From positions 525,125-589,124 of the forward strand of contig NZ_JPXI01000029.1 in the NCBI RefSeq assembly GCF_000740675.1: 64,000 bases of DNA, read 5' to 3'. Shown here piece after piece: positions 8,401 to 15,821 of this stretch; positions within the stretch are counted from its first letter, which is position 1; each line of letters begins with the position of its first letter. The notes beneath the pieces were generated by a model that was not told the origin of the DNA, searched no databases, and saw nothing but the letters and a program-made list of their open reading frames with translations. A program made the translations under genes and the position numbers. This stretch comes from Massilia sp. BSC265. GTDB lineage: Bacteria; Pseudomonadota; Gammaproteobacteria; Burkholderiales; Burkholderiaceae_D.

Positions 8401-8943
8401 TCGGGCGAAATGCTGGAAGTCGGCTTCCAGTTGTATTCGGACATGCTGAACGAAGCGGTGAAGGCCCTCAAGGCCGGCAAGGAGCCCGACCTGGCCGCGC
8501 CCTTGTCGTCCACCACCGAAATCAACCTGCACGTGCCGGCCCTGCTGCCCTCGGACTACTGCGGCGACGTGCACGAGCGCCTGTCGATCTACAAGCGCCT
8601 GGCGAACTGCGAAAGCCAGGACAAGATCGACGCCATGCAGGAAGAGCTGATCGACCGCTTCGGCAAGATGCCGGACCAGGTCAAGGCCCTGATCGAAACC
8701 CACCGCCTGCGCATCGCGGCGAAATCGGTCGGCATCATCAAGATCGACGCCCACGGCGAAGCCGCCAACCTGCAGTTCATGGAAAAGCCGCCGATCGATC
8801 CGCTCAAGATCATCGCGCTGATCCAGAAGAACCGCCACGTCAAGCTCGCCGGCCAGGACAAGCTGCGCATCACCGCCAGCATGCCCGACCTGGCCGCGCG
8901 CGTGACGCAGGTAAAACAGACCATCAAACAACTGCTCGCATAA
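5497..8943 (+). CDS. mfd: Transcription-repair coupling factor Mfd
   Basis: 1148 aa, the usual Mfd length. Mfd removes RNA polymerase stalled at DNA lesions and recruits UvrA. Visible parts: UvrB-like N-terminal modules (LPDWETLPYDAFSPH, residues about 70-85), the CarD-like RNA-polymerase interaction domain (VGDPVVHINHGIGRYMG, about 485), a superfamily 2 helicase/translocase with Walker A GDVGFGKT at 633-640 and DEEH box at 734-737, TATPIPRTL, the GRVGRS motif VI, and the C-terminal TRCF domain. No frameshift is seen. serB follows after 5 bp, which suggests co-transcription. Confidence 0.98.
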   Translation: MPFDLKKNLPKPGTRFALPALHGSSDAYALATAALALKANKQILTVIVANASDGQRLLDEIPWFADGRLACHLLPDWETLPYDAFSPHQDLVSERLATLHEIRNGQCDVLVVPATTALVRLAPPSFLAAYTFFFRQGERLDEARLKAQLTLAGYTHVSQVMSPGEYSVRGGLIDLFPMGSALPYRLDLFGDEIESIRTFDADTQRSLYPVKEVRLLPGREFPMDEAARTSFRGRWRERFEGDPSRSPIYRDIGNGIASAGIEYYLPLFFDETATLFDYLPQDATLALVGDIEAAIQRFWLDTESRYKFLKSDRERPILEPRELFLGAEQFFSCAKPHGRWTIGRDPAAPASELSAPLPDISVNRRLDDPLTNLRAYLLRQDARVMIVADSAGRRETLQQYFHEYQLELAPVEGFEGLRATDAKLTLGVAPLQAGFELSEEAAGRLVFITETELYAGSGRRAGKKKQEAASQVESMVRDLSELKVGDPVVHINHGIGRYMGLMSMDLGEGETEFLHLEYAKETKLYVPVSQLHVISRYSGTSPEDAPLHTLGSGQWDKAKRKAAEQVRDTAAELLNLYARRAARQGHAFEYSSIDYENFAASFGFDETPDQREAIHNVIKDMTSGRPMDRLVCGDVGFGKTEVALRAAFIAVMGGKQVAILAPTTLLAEQHAQTFADRFADWPVRIAELSRFRTGKEINNAIKGMADGTLDIVIGTHKLLSTDVKFTRLGLVIIDEEHRFGVRQKEALKALRAEVDVLTLTATPIPRTLGMALEGLRDFSIIATAPQKRLAIKTFVRSEDGSVIREACLRELKRGGQIYFLHNEVETIENRRAMLQELLPEARIGVAHGQMHERDLEKVMRDFVQQRYNILLCTTIIETGIDVPTANTIIMHRADRFGLAQLHQLRGRVGRSHHQAYAYLLVSDVSGLTKQAQRRLDAIQAMEELGSGFYLAMHDLEIRGAGEVLGENQSGEMLEVGFQLYSDMLNEAVKALKAGKEPDLAAPLSSTTEINLHVPALLPSDYCGDVHERLSIYKRLANCESQDKIDAMQEELIDRFGKMPDQVKALIETHRLRIAAKSVGIIKIDAHGEAANLQFMEKPPIDPLKIIALIQKNRHVKLAGQDKLRITASMPDLAARVTQVKQTIKQLLA

Positions 8944-8948
8944 TCACA

Positions 8949-9797
8949 ATGACGATGAACCTGGTGCTCCAGGGGCCGCAGGCCTCCCACGATACGCTCG
9001 ACCGCCTGGCCGCGCTGGCCGCGCCCGCCCGCGTAGTTCGCCTCGGCGACCATGCCATTCGCTGCGAGGACGTCCCCTTCTCCGCGCAACTGAAGGAGCG
9101 CGTCGACGCCGCCGCTTTTGATGCCCAGGTCGATGCCTGCTTCATCGAGGCCGGGCGCACGCTGCGTGATTTCGGGCTGGTGGCCATGGACATGGACTCG
9201 ACCCTGATCACCATCGAGTGCATCGACGAGATCGCCGACATGCAGGGCCTGAAACCCCAGGTGGCGGAGATCACCGAGGCGGCCATGCGCGGCGAGCTCG
9301 ATTTCAGCGCCAGCCTGACGCGCCGCGTGGCGCTGCTCGAGGGGCTCGACGCGGCAAGCCTGCAGCGCGTCTACGACGAGCGCCTGCGCATCTCGATGGG
9401 CGGCGAAGCGATGCTGGAAACAGTGCGGGCCGCCGGCCTGAAGACCCTGCTGGTGTCGGGCGGCTTCACCTTCTTCACCGAGCGCCTGAAGCATCGCCTG
9501 TCGCTCGACGTCGCCCACGCGAACGTGCTGGAAGTGGCGGACGGCAAGCTGACCGGACGCGTCATCGGCGGCATCGTCGACGCGGAAGAGAAAATGCGTA
9601 CCGTGCAGCGCGTCTGCGCCGGATATGGGCTGGACCCGCGCCAGGCCATCGTGATGGGCGACGGTGCCAATGACCTCAGGATGATGGGCATCGCCGGCCT
9701 GTCGGTGGCCTTCCGCGCCAAGCCGGTGGTACGCGCGCAGGCCTGCGTGGCACTGAACTTCTCGGGCCTGGACGGCCTGCTCACCATCCTGCAATGA
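8949..9797 (+). CDS. serB: Phosphoserine phosphatase SerB
   Basis: 282 aa. Last step of serine synthesis: O-phosphoserine to serine. HAD-family signature MDMDSTL with nucleophile Asp81 and acid/base Asp83, then LLVSGGFTFF (motif II Ser) and VMGDGANDLRMM (motif III/IV Asp residues). The first 75 residues form the N-terminal regulatory region typical of long SerB proteins. The ATG at 8949 is 5 bp after the mfd stop; an alternative ATG is two codons later. Confidence 0.96.
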   Translation: MTMNLVLQGPQASHDTLDRLAALAAPARVVRLGDHAIRCEDVPFSAQLKERVDAAAFDAQVDACFIEAGRTLRDFGLVAMDMDSTLITIECIDEIADMQGLKPQVAEITEAAMRGELDFSASLTRRVALLEGLDAASLQRVYDERLRISMGGEAMLETVRAAGLKTLLVSGGFTFFTERLKHRLSLDVAHANVLEVADGKLTGRVIGGIVDAEEKMRTVQRVCAGYGLDPRQAIVMGDGANDLRMMGIAGLSVAFRAKPVVRAQACVALNFSGLDGLLTILQ

Positions 9798-9989
9798 TGT
9801 CCGGCCCAGAATGTGATGACTTGGCGGAACCTTGTTCGTTGATATAAGTTTCCCATCGCTCGCTGGTTCCCTGCGAACCCAAGAGCTAGCTCAAGGACGC
9901 TAATGCGCACGATTGGATGAGCAGCGCCGCTGGTCTATGTTAATGGGGCGGCCGCGCCGCGGCTGCCCCTTACTAGACAGGAGCATGTC

Positions 9990-11330
9990 ATGTCCATTCC
10001 GGCCTTCCGCACCTCCCTTCCTATCCTTTCCCATTCCCACGATCCTGCCGACAAAGGTACCCCGAGGGACCACCGCCGACGGCGCTTCCTGCTCGGCGTC
10101 CCGGCGCTTGCGGGGGGGCTTGCCCTCGCACCACAGGGTGTGCTCGCCCAGTCACCGTCCGGCTGGTGCCCGACCTGGGGATGCGCACCGGCAGGGCCGG
10201 CTCCTGCCGGCAGCTACTACGACTTTAACTTCAGCGGACAAACGATCCGCATGTTCGTGCGCGCGAGCATCGGCGGCAACCGCGTGCGCGTGCGGCTGTC
10301 GAACGAAATGGGCAATGCGCCGCTTGCCATCGGTGCGGCCCAGATCGGCCTGCGCAGCAGCGCCCAGGCCGTGGTGACAGGATCGAACCATCCCCTGACC
10401 TTCGGCGGCAGGAGCACGGTGACCATCCCGGCCGGCGCCCATGTGCTGTCCGATCCCCTGTTCTTCCAGGTCGCCCCTTTTGCCGACCTGGCCATCAGCC
10501 TGTATTTCCCTGCCAGCGCACCGGCCAGGGCCACCACGCTCCACCGCGACTCCTGGTCGTCGACCTATGTCGCCTCGGGCAATGCCGCGGCCAGCACCAC
10601 CTTCTCGTTCACGCGCAGCTTCGCTTCCTGGCCCTTCCTTACCGAAGTGCATGTCGACGGTGGCGCGCCCTGCATCGTGGCGATCGGGGACTCGCTCACC
10701 GACGGCCAGGGCAGCACGGTGAACCAGCACCGGCGCTGGCCGGACTACCTGGCGCGGCGGCTGCAGGCCGAACTCGGCACCGCGGGCCGCATCGGCGTGG
10801 TGAACCGGGGGATTGCCGGCAACCGGCTGCTGCTGGACGACCCGAACGCGCTGCTGGCCGGCCACGACGTGCTCGAGCGCTTCGATCGCGACGTGCTGGC
10901 GACCCCGGGCGTGCGAGCCGTGATCGTGGCGAGCGGCATCAACGACATCATCCTGGCATCGGGTTCCGCCCTGACCCAGATGCGGGATAAGCTGATCGCC
11001 GGATACCGCCAGCTGATCTACCGGGCGCGGGCGCGCGGCATCCGGATCCTGGGGGCGACGCTGCCGCCGATCCAGGGTTCCGGGCGTAATTCGGAAGCGC
11101 GCGAGGCGGTACGCCAGCAGGTCAACAGCTGGATGCGCTCGTCGAACGCATTCGACGCGCTGATCGACTGGGACCGGGTACTGGGCGAGCCGGGCGCACC
11201 AACCTACCTGCGCAGTGCCTACAACAGCGGCGACGGGCTGCACCCGAACGATACCGGCTACCAGGCCCTGGCCGCCGCGGTACCGCTGAGACAGCTCACT
11301 TCGCTGGCCGCGAAAGCCGGGGCGGGGTGA
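9990..11330 (+). CDS. Exported SGNH/GDSL-family hydrolase with Tat signal
   Basis: 446 aa. The N-terminus has a twin-arginine signal (RRRRFLLG at about 29-36, hydrophobic stretch, LAQ cleavage region near 54), so a folded protein is exported to the periplasm. Residues about 75-225 form a beta-rich domain; the catalytic SGNH domain follows. Block I is GDSLTDG with nucleophile Ser235, block II has GIAGNRLL, block III GIND with Asn318, and block V DGLHPND with Asp415 and His418. Likely an esterase on a carbohydrate or lipid ester; the substrate is unknown. Monocistronic; the gap from 9798 to 9989 shows no gene. Confidence 0.88.
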   Translation: MSIPAFRTSLPILSHSHDPADKGTPRDHRRRRFLLGVPALAGGLALAPQGVLAQSPSGWCPTWGCAPAGPAPAGSYYDFNFSGQTIRMFVRASIGGNRVRVRLSNEMGNAPLAIGAAQIGLRSSAQAVVTGSNHPLTFGGRSTVTIPAGAHVLSDPLFFQVAPFADLAISLYFPASAPARATTLHRDSWSSTYVASGNAAASTTFSFTRSFASWPFLTEVHVDGGAPCIVAIGDSLTDGQGSTVNQHRRWPDYLARRLQAELGTAGRIGVVNRGIAGNRLLLDDPNALLAGHDVLERFDRDVLATPGVRAVIVASGINDIILASGSALTQMRDKLIAGYRQLIYRARARGIRILGATLPPIQGSGRNSEAREAVRQQVNSWMRSSNAFDALIDWDRVLGEPGAPTYLRSAYNSGDGLHPNDTGYQALAAAVPLRQLTSLAAKAGAG

Positions 11331-11421
11331 ATGTTTCGGGATCGGGCGTGTGTAACAAGCTGTAATACCGCGCGGCACGATGCCTGGTTTTTCTTATCAT
11401 GGTGGCATCAGGAGGACCGTC

Positions 11422-11877
11422 ATGAAGAAACTTATCATCGTGAGCGCATCGTTGGCCGTGCTGGCCGGCTGCGCTGCGCCTGGCCCGAACTACCACGGCA
11501 GCCAGGCTGATGCCCGCTCGGGTGATCCGGGCCAGTGGCAAGTCGTGTCGGTAACGCCGGTGCCCTTGGGCACTGGCGCGCGTGCCGCCGCAGCGGGTGA
11601 GACCCGGACGACCACGACCTACAGCCCGGCGCCGCAACGGCCGGTCGTCGTGCACAGCACGCCATGGGTGGTGCAGCCGGCGCCGGTGTACGTGCCGCAG
11701 CCGGCGTATGTGCAGCACCATGTGCCGCACTATGTGCCCGAACCGGTGTACCAGCCGCGCTACTACTACCCGCCGGTCTCGATCGGCCTCGGCTTCAATT
11801 TCGGCCGCGGCTGGGGGCACCATCGTGGCTGGGGCGGACACGTCGGCACCCGTTTCCCCTACCATTGGCGCCGTTGA
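11422..11877 (+). CDS. Pro/Tyr/His-rich lipoprotein
   Basis: 151 aa. The ATG at 11422 follows AGGAGG. Lipoprotein signal MKKLIIVSASLAVLAGC, lipidated Cys17. Past residue 65 the chain is rich in Pro, Val, Tyr and His (VYVPQPAYVQHHVPHYVPEP) and ends in a Gly/His/Trp segment (GRGWGHHRGWGGH). Similar small proteins occur widely in Burkholderiales as uncharacterised lipoproteins. Metal binding by the His clusters is possible but unproven. It is closed off by a strong terminator. Confidence 0.8.
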   Translation: MKKLIIVSASLAVLAGCAAPGPNYHGSQADARSGDPGQWQVVSVTPVPLGTGARAAAAGETRTTTTYSPAPQRPVVVHSTPWVVQPAPVYVPQPAYVQHHVPHYVPEPVYQPRYYYPPVSIGLGFNFGRGWGHHRGWGGHVGTRFPYHWRR

Positions 11878-11900
11878 CATACTGGACGAGCAAACGACGA

Positions 11901-11925
11901 GGCCGGCAGCAATGCCGGCCTTTTT
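11901..11925 (+). terminator. Rho-independent terminator of the Pro/Tyr-rich lipoprotein gene
   Basis: Perfect 8-bp stem GGCCGGCA / TGCCGGCC with GCAA tetraloop, directly followed by TTTTT. Confidence 0.9.
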
Positions 11926-11944
11926 CATGCCCGCAGCGAAGGCC

Positions 11945-12334
11945 TCAATGGCCGTGGTGCTGGCGCTCGTACTCGTCCGCCTCCGCCTTGGTGGCGTGGA
12001 CGATGCCGTCCGGGTGCTCGGGCGGGGTGTACAGGGTGTACAGGCGCATCGGTTCGGTCTGCGAGGTATTGATGACGTTGTGCTCGGTGCCGGCCGGGAT
12101 CACGACCGCCACGCCGTCTTCCAGCTTGTGCTCTTCGCCGTCCAGGATCGCGATGCCCTGGCCCGCTTCGACGCGGATGAACTGGTCGTGGCCTTCGTGG
12201 TGCTCGAGCCCGATCTCCTCGCCCGGCTGGAGGGTCATGATGACGAGCTGGCTGCGCCCGGTGGTGTAGAGCACTTCGCGGAAGTTGTTTCCGGCAAGGG
12301 TTTTCTCTTCGATGTTAATGCTGTAGCCCGACAT
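11945..12334 (-). CDS. Cupin-domain protein
   Basis: 129 aa. The ATG at 12334 has AGGAG 7 bases upstream. A single cupin beta barrel: motif 1 EHHEGHDQFIRVEAGQG supplies two or three His and a Glu for a metal, motif 2 is PAGTEHNVINT. The C-terminus ends in KAEADEYERQHHGH. Small cupins of this type may bind sugars or act as dioxygenases or isomerases; no substrate can be assigned. Read away from the Cys-containing gene upstream, with a gap of about 95 bp. Confidence 0.85.
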   Translation of the reverse strand: MSGYSINIEEKTLAGNNFREVLYTTGRSQLVIMTLQPGEEIGLEHHEGHDQFIRVEAGQGIAILDGEEHKLEDGVAVVIPAGTEHNVINTSQTEPMRLYTLYTPPEHPDGIVHATKAEADEYERQHHGH

Positions 12335-12429
12335 TGTTTTTCTCCTGAAAACGAAACGTATGCGGCTGTTGCCGCCTCGTCCACATTGTATAAGAGCCAA
12401 GCAGAACACGCGCGACGCGGCCGCTTCGC

Positions 12430-12846
12430 CTAGCGCGAGCCGAACAGGTCGTGGGCGTCGAGCAGCGCATAGGCGATTGCCGGACGCTCGCTCAGGCAGC
12501 GGCGCACCGCCGCCGGCACCGACTGGCGTGCCTTCTTGCACAGGCCCGGCTTCTCTTCCAGCACGATGATGATGCCGCGCACGGTGCGCACCTCGTTCGG
12601 GCCCGGCTCGATGCGCAGCTCGGTGCCCAGGTTCTTCCGGATCAAGGCCTGTACGTGCTTCAGGTCTTCGTAGCTGTCGACGCGCTCGATGCGTTCGACC
12701 AGCTTCTGCTCCTGCTGGCGGGTCAGCGCCAGCGGCCGGCGGTCGGCCTGCGGGTCGGCCATGACACGGTCGCGCTCGCACACGCAGGCGCCCGGCGGGC
12801 ACTCCGTGCGGATAGGGAAAGGAAACGGCGAAACGGGCTCGGTCAC
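12430..12846 (-). CDS. Conserved hypothetical protein with N-terminal Cys cluster
   Basis: 138 aa with a GTG start at 12846, 4 bp after the Mut7-C gene, so probably in one operon with it. An N-terminal ECPPGACVCERDRV segment gives three closely spaced Cys (CxxxxCxC), a possible metal site. The remainder is predicted alpha-helical (LTRQQEQKLVERIERVDSYEDL) and ends RPAIAYALLDAHDLFGSR. I do not recognise the family. An internal ATG at 12762 (MADPQADRR) is an alternative start that would remove the Cys cluster. Confidence 0.65.
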   Translation of the reverse strand: MTEPVSPFPFPIRTECPPGACVCERDRVMADPQADRRPLALTRQQEQKLVERIERVDSYEDLKHVQALIRKNLGTELRIEPGPNEVRTVRGIIIVLEEKPGLCKKARQSVPAAVRRCLSERPAIAYALLDAHDLFGSR

Positions 12847-12850
12847 GCTG

Positions 12851-13633
12851 TCATGGAAGGGAGTCAGGAGTCGGCGGCAATTCTACATCAGGCCCGGGCG
12901 CCGCCACGCCCTCTAGGAGGGCCCGCATGCGCGCATGGTGCGAGCCCTTCCAGAACACCCGGCCGCAATGCGCGCAGCCCGTGAATTCGTCCTGGACCTC
13001 GGCCACCCGCGGCGGCAGGCGGTCGAGCACTGCCGCCTTGGCCACCGGGCGCAGCGGCAGGTTGCAATGCAGGCACAGCGAGAAGGGCTGCATGCCGGCG
13101 CCCAGGCGCAGGCGCGCAAAGAGTTCGCGCAGCTGCTCCTCCGGCTTCAGCGCGTGCAGGTAGCAGCCGTATTCGACGGTGCGGCGCTTGAGCAGCTCGC
13201 GGTCGCGCGTCAGCAGGACGCGCCCCTCCTCGCGCGCGATGCGCGCGATCTCGTCGTCGTGGTAATGGTTGTCGTAAAGCGAATCGTAGCCGGCCATGCG
13301 CAGCAGCCGCGCCAGCCCACCCAGGTGGGCGTCGGCCACGAAGCGCGGGCGGCCTTCCGGCCAGGTGCGTAGCCGCTGCAACGAGGCTACGCCAAGCCGG
13401 CCGAAGGCGGGGTAGACCGCGACCCGGTCGCCCTCGCGCAGCAAGTGGTCGAAGCCGCTCGACTCACCATTGACCAGCACCAGCTCGACCTCGGTGTGCG
13501 GAACGCCCAGCGCTTCGATCATGTGCTTGGTCGTGGCCTCGCGCGCGCAGGGGGCGCTGAACTCGCGCCCGCGCCGCTCGTAGGGCAGGAAGTCGCCCAG
13601 CACGTCGTAGAAGCGGAAGGTGGCGGTCACCAT
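12851..13633 (-). CDS. Mut7-C RNase domain protein with ubiquitin-like N-terminus
   Basis: 260 aa. Residues 1-85 resemble the ubiquitin-like/MoaD-type domain often fused to Mut7-C (TATFRFYDVLGDFLP, GDRVAVYPAFG). Residues about 95-250 are the Mut7-C domain, a PIN-related fold: FVADAHLGGLARLLRMAGYD, DDEIARIAREEGRVLLTRDRELL. It ends with a zinc ribbon formed by CLHC and CAHC. The family is predicted to be a ribonuclease. The 7-bp overlap with the DUF72 gene upstream shows translational coupling. Confidence 0.88.
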   Translation of the reverse strand: MVTATFRFYDVLGDFLPYERRGREFSAPCAREATTKHMIEALGVPHTEVELVLVNGESSGFDHLLREGDRVAVYPAFGRLGVASLQRLRTWPEGRPRFVADAHLGGLARLLRMAGYDSLYDNHYHDDEIARIAREEGRVLLTRDRELLKRRTVEYGCYLHALKPEEQLRELFARLRLGAGMQPFSLCLHCNLPLRPVAKAAVLDRLPPRVAEVQDEFTGCAHCGRVFWKGSHHARMRALLEGVAAPGPDVELPPTPDSLP

Positions 13634-14415
13634 GGTGGCGACAGTATCGCAGTTTCTTCCGGCTGCTGCCCGTCGGGTCCGTGCAGCAGCTGCAGCGCGT
13701 TCGGCACGGCCTCGAAGGCCGCGGTATTATCGAAGACGCACCAGCAGGTGCGCCCTGCCGCAGTCTGGCGGCCGAGTTCGCGCCGCACCGACTCGATATA
13801 CTCCGGAGGGTAGCGCGAGTAGTAGATGCGCGGCGTGCCGTGCAGCCGCACATAGACCGATTCGGTACTGGTCGGCACGTGCGGCCCGGGCTGGCCGGCG
13901 GCCGGGTCCGCGATCACGCGGGTGACGCGGCTGTCGACCAGCAGCTCGGTGGCGGCCTCCGAGAACCAGCTGGGATGGCGCGCCTCGAAGGCCACGGTAC
14001 AGCCGAAGATGCCATGCAGCTGGCGGAAGAAAATGCGGGCGGTTTCATCGACGAAGCCGAACTTGGGCGGCAGTTGCACCAGCAGGCAGCCCAGCTTCTC
14101 GCCCAGCTCGCCCGCCTCGGCGGCGAACTGCACCAGCTGCTGTTCGACACCCTCCATGCGCGCGTCATGCGTGATCGCACGCGGGACCTTCACCGCGAAG
14201 CGAAAGTCGCTTGGGGTGCAGGCGGCCCACTTGGCGTAGGTTGCCGGACGGTGCGGGCGGTAGAAGGACGAGTTGATCTCGACCATCGGAAACACGGCAG
14301 CGTAGCGTTCGAGATGGCTGCCTTCGACGGGAAACGAAGCGGCGTCGGCCTTGGGCAGGCTCCAGCCGGCACAGCCGACCAGCAGGCGGCCGGGCGTAGT
14401 CGCGTGATTTGTCAT
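13627..14415 (-). CDS. DUF72 (YecE-like) protein
   Basis: 262 aa. TIM-barrel DUF72 signatures: LLVGCAGWSL at the N-terminus, EINSSFYRPHRPATYAKWA, FAVKVPRAITH, LLVQLPPKFGF, AFEARHPSW, VYVRLHGTP and WCVFDNTAAFEAVPNA. The biochemical function of DUF72 proteins is not established. First gene of a three-gene minus-strand cassette with the Mut7-C and Cys-containing proteins. Confidence 0.92.
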   Translation of the reverse strand: MTNHATTPGRLLVGCAGWSLPKADAASFPVEGSHLERYAAVFPMVEINSSFYRPHRPATYAKWAACTPSDFRFAVKVPRAITHDARMEGVEQQLVQFAAEAGELGEKLGCLLVQLPPKFGFVDETARIFFRQLHGIFGCTVAFEARHPSWFSEAATELLVDSRVTRVIADPAAGQPGPHVPTSTESVYVRLHGTPRIYYSRYPPEYIESVRRELGRQTAAGRTCWCVFDNTAAFEAVPNALQLLHGPDGQQPEETAILSPPW

Positions 14416-14546
14416 AAGTCTGGCAAAGATGGCAATGCTTTCATTCTACGAAACGCGCCGCCGCGGCGGCGCATGGCTGCCCCGCTCCAGGCAGACGCGC
14501 AACGACCGCCTTAGAATATGCACGTGTGCCATCGAAGGAGAAGCCA

Positions 14547-14984
14547 ATGAGCGACCCGATCCATATCGTCTGCCCGCAATGCGACGCGGTCAACCGCCTA
14601 GCCCCGGCGCGCCTGCGCGACGCCCCCGTATGCGGCAAGTGCGCCGGGGCGCTGTTCAGCGGCCGCCCGCTCGACGTCGACAGCGCGCGCTTCCTGAAAC
14701 ACGTCGGGCGCAACGACATCCCGGTGCTGGTCGATTTCTGGGCCGCGTGGTGCGGCCCCTGCAAGATCATGACGCCGCACTTTGCCCAGGCCGCGCTGCG
14801 GCTCGAGCCGGCGGTGCGCCTGCTCAAGGTCGATACCGAACGCAGCCAGGACCTGGCGGGACAGTTCGCCATCCGCAGCATCCCGACCCTGGCGCTGTTC
14901 CGCGGCGGACGCGAAGTCGCGCGCCAGTCCGGGGCCATGGATGCGGGCCGGCTGGTCGCCTGGGTCCAGTCGCAGCTGGAATGA
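14547..14984 (+). CDS. trxC: Thioredoxin 2 (zinc-ribbon thioredoxin) TrxC
   Basis: 145 aa. The ATG at 14547 follows GAAGGAGAAGCCA. The N-terminal zinc site is C9-x2-C12 and C29-x2-C32, as in E. coli Trx2, followed by a thioredoxin fold with active site WCGPC at 68-72 and the cis-proline region SIPTLALF. It reduces protein disulfides in the cytosol and in other bacteria is part of peroxide defence. Upstream, TAGAATATG near 14514 could be its -10. Confidence 0.95.
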   Translation: MSDPIHIVCPQCDAVNRLAPARLRDAPVCGKCAGALFSGRPLDVDSARFLKHVGRNDIPVLVDFWAAWCGPCKIMTPHFAQAALRLEPAVRLLKVDTERSQDLAGQFAIRSIPTLALFRGGREVARQSGAMDAGRLVAWVQSQLE

Positions 14985-15131
14985 GCTTCAGGAACCGCTC
15001 GGACCGGCTCGGGGACCGCAGAGCCGGTCTTGAAGAAAGCGGCAGCAGGCCTCATGTTGGCAAAACGGCAGCACTGGCTGCTACAATCGTCGCGTACGGG
15101 ACGCTCCCGTGTTCCTCTGAGGAGAAAACTA

Positions 15132-15494
15132 ATGTCGCAAGACCTGGTAATGGATCGCGGAACCGAGGACGCCAAGCAGTTCGCGCGCATCCTGTACATC
15201 GCACACGCCCTGACCTTCCTGTTCTCGGCCGGCCTGTTGTCGCTCCTGGTGCTGATCGTTAACTACGTCAAGCGTCCGGAGACCCAGGGCACCATCGTCT
15301 ATTCGCACCACACCTGGATGATCCGCGCCTTCTGGTGGTACCTGGCATGGTCGGTCGTTGCCTGGGTGCTGGCGGCTACCATCATCGGCATTCCGATCGC
15401 CCTGATCGTCTGGGGCGCCGCCTGGCTGTGGGCGGCCTACCGCATCATCCGCGGCTTCCTGGACCTGAACAGCAACCGGCCGATGCCAACCTGA
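15132..15494 (+). CDS. Small inner-membrane protein (DUF4870-like)
   Basis: 120 aa. The ATG at 15132 follows GAGGAGAAAACTA. Three hydrophobic segments are visible: about 22-46, 67-88 and 84-106 (VVAWVLAATIIGIPIALIVW), with an amphipathic end FLDLNSNRPMPT. The layout YIAHALTFLFSAG...WAAYRIIRGFLDL matches the DUF4870 group of uncharacterised membrane proteins. A candidate -10 TACAAT lies at 15082-15087. No partner gene is adjacent. Confidence 0.8.
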   Translation: MSQDLVMDRGTEDAKQFARILYIAHALTFLFSAGLLSLLVLIVNYVKRPETQGTIVYSHHTWMIRAFWWYLAWSVVAWVLAATIIGIPIALIVWGAAWLWAAYRIIRGFLDLNSNRPMPT

Positions 15495-15547
15495 TGGTCC
15501 GGGCGGCGTGTCCGTTCTGACGCCGTATTCAGCTTGAACACGGCATG

Positions 15548-15582
15548 AAAAAAAGGGACGTCCGCAGCGATGCGGACGTCCC
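15548..15582 (-). terminator. Bidirectional intrinsic terminator
   Basis: Perfect 12-bp stem GGGACGTCCGCA / TGCGGACGTCCC around a GCGA loop. On the minus strand seven T follow, which ends the rimO-metC direction. On the plus strand TCTCT follows, so it may also end the membrane-protein gene. Confidence 0.9.
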
Positions 15583-15615
15583 TCTCTACTGGCGCGCGCC
15601 CTTCCTGTCAGCCGA

Positions 15616-15798
15616 TCAGCAGATCCAGGCCATGCGCAGCTCCCATGGATGGTCCACCGGCGGGCTGTCAGCGCCGGTCTGCTGGCCGTTGGGCGCCGCA
15701 TCGACGCCGTTGCCGCCGAACACGTCCGACAGCGACAGGTTGCCGCTGCTGCCTGCCGCCTTGTCGGTCGCGCTCAGCCGCACGTCGAAGGACGTCAC
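15616..15798 (-). CDS. Possible small orphan protein downstream of metC
   Basis: 60 aa from a GTG at 15798 with GAAGGA just upstream, 23 bp after the metC stop and before the terminator. The peptide (TSFDVRLSATDK, GNLSLSDVFGGNG, ending in MAWIC) has natural composition and resembles the LSLSDVLG segments near the C-termini of repeat-containing exported proteins. It could be a real small gene or a remnant of a larger one. Translation is not demonstrated. Confidence 0.35.
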   Translation of the reverse strand: MTSFDVRLSATDKAAGSSGNLSLSDVFGGNGVDAAPNGQQTGADSPPVDHPWELRMAWIC

Positions 15799-15806
15799 GT
15801 CCTTCG
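15786..15806. repeat. Perfect inverted repeat overlapping the small-gene start
   Basis: CGAAGGACGT, one base, ACGTCCTTCG. The 10-bp arms cover the ribosome site and GTG of the putative 60-aa gene, so the hairpin could block its translation. There is no T tract. Confidence 0.5.
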
Positions 15807-15821
15807 ACGCGCCCCCGCTGG

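Noticed and set aside
319..9794. Very long open frames antisense to the GGDEF genes and to mfd-serB (471, 620, 1076 and 401 codons)
   Set aside because: They mirror strongly supported genes on the other strand, have Arg/Ala/Gly-rich composition with no domain, and arise from GC-rich codon bias.
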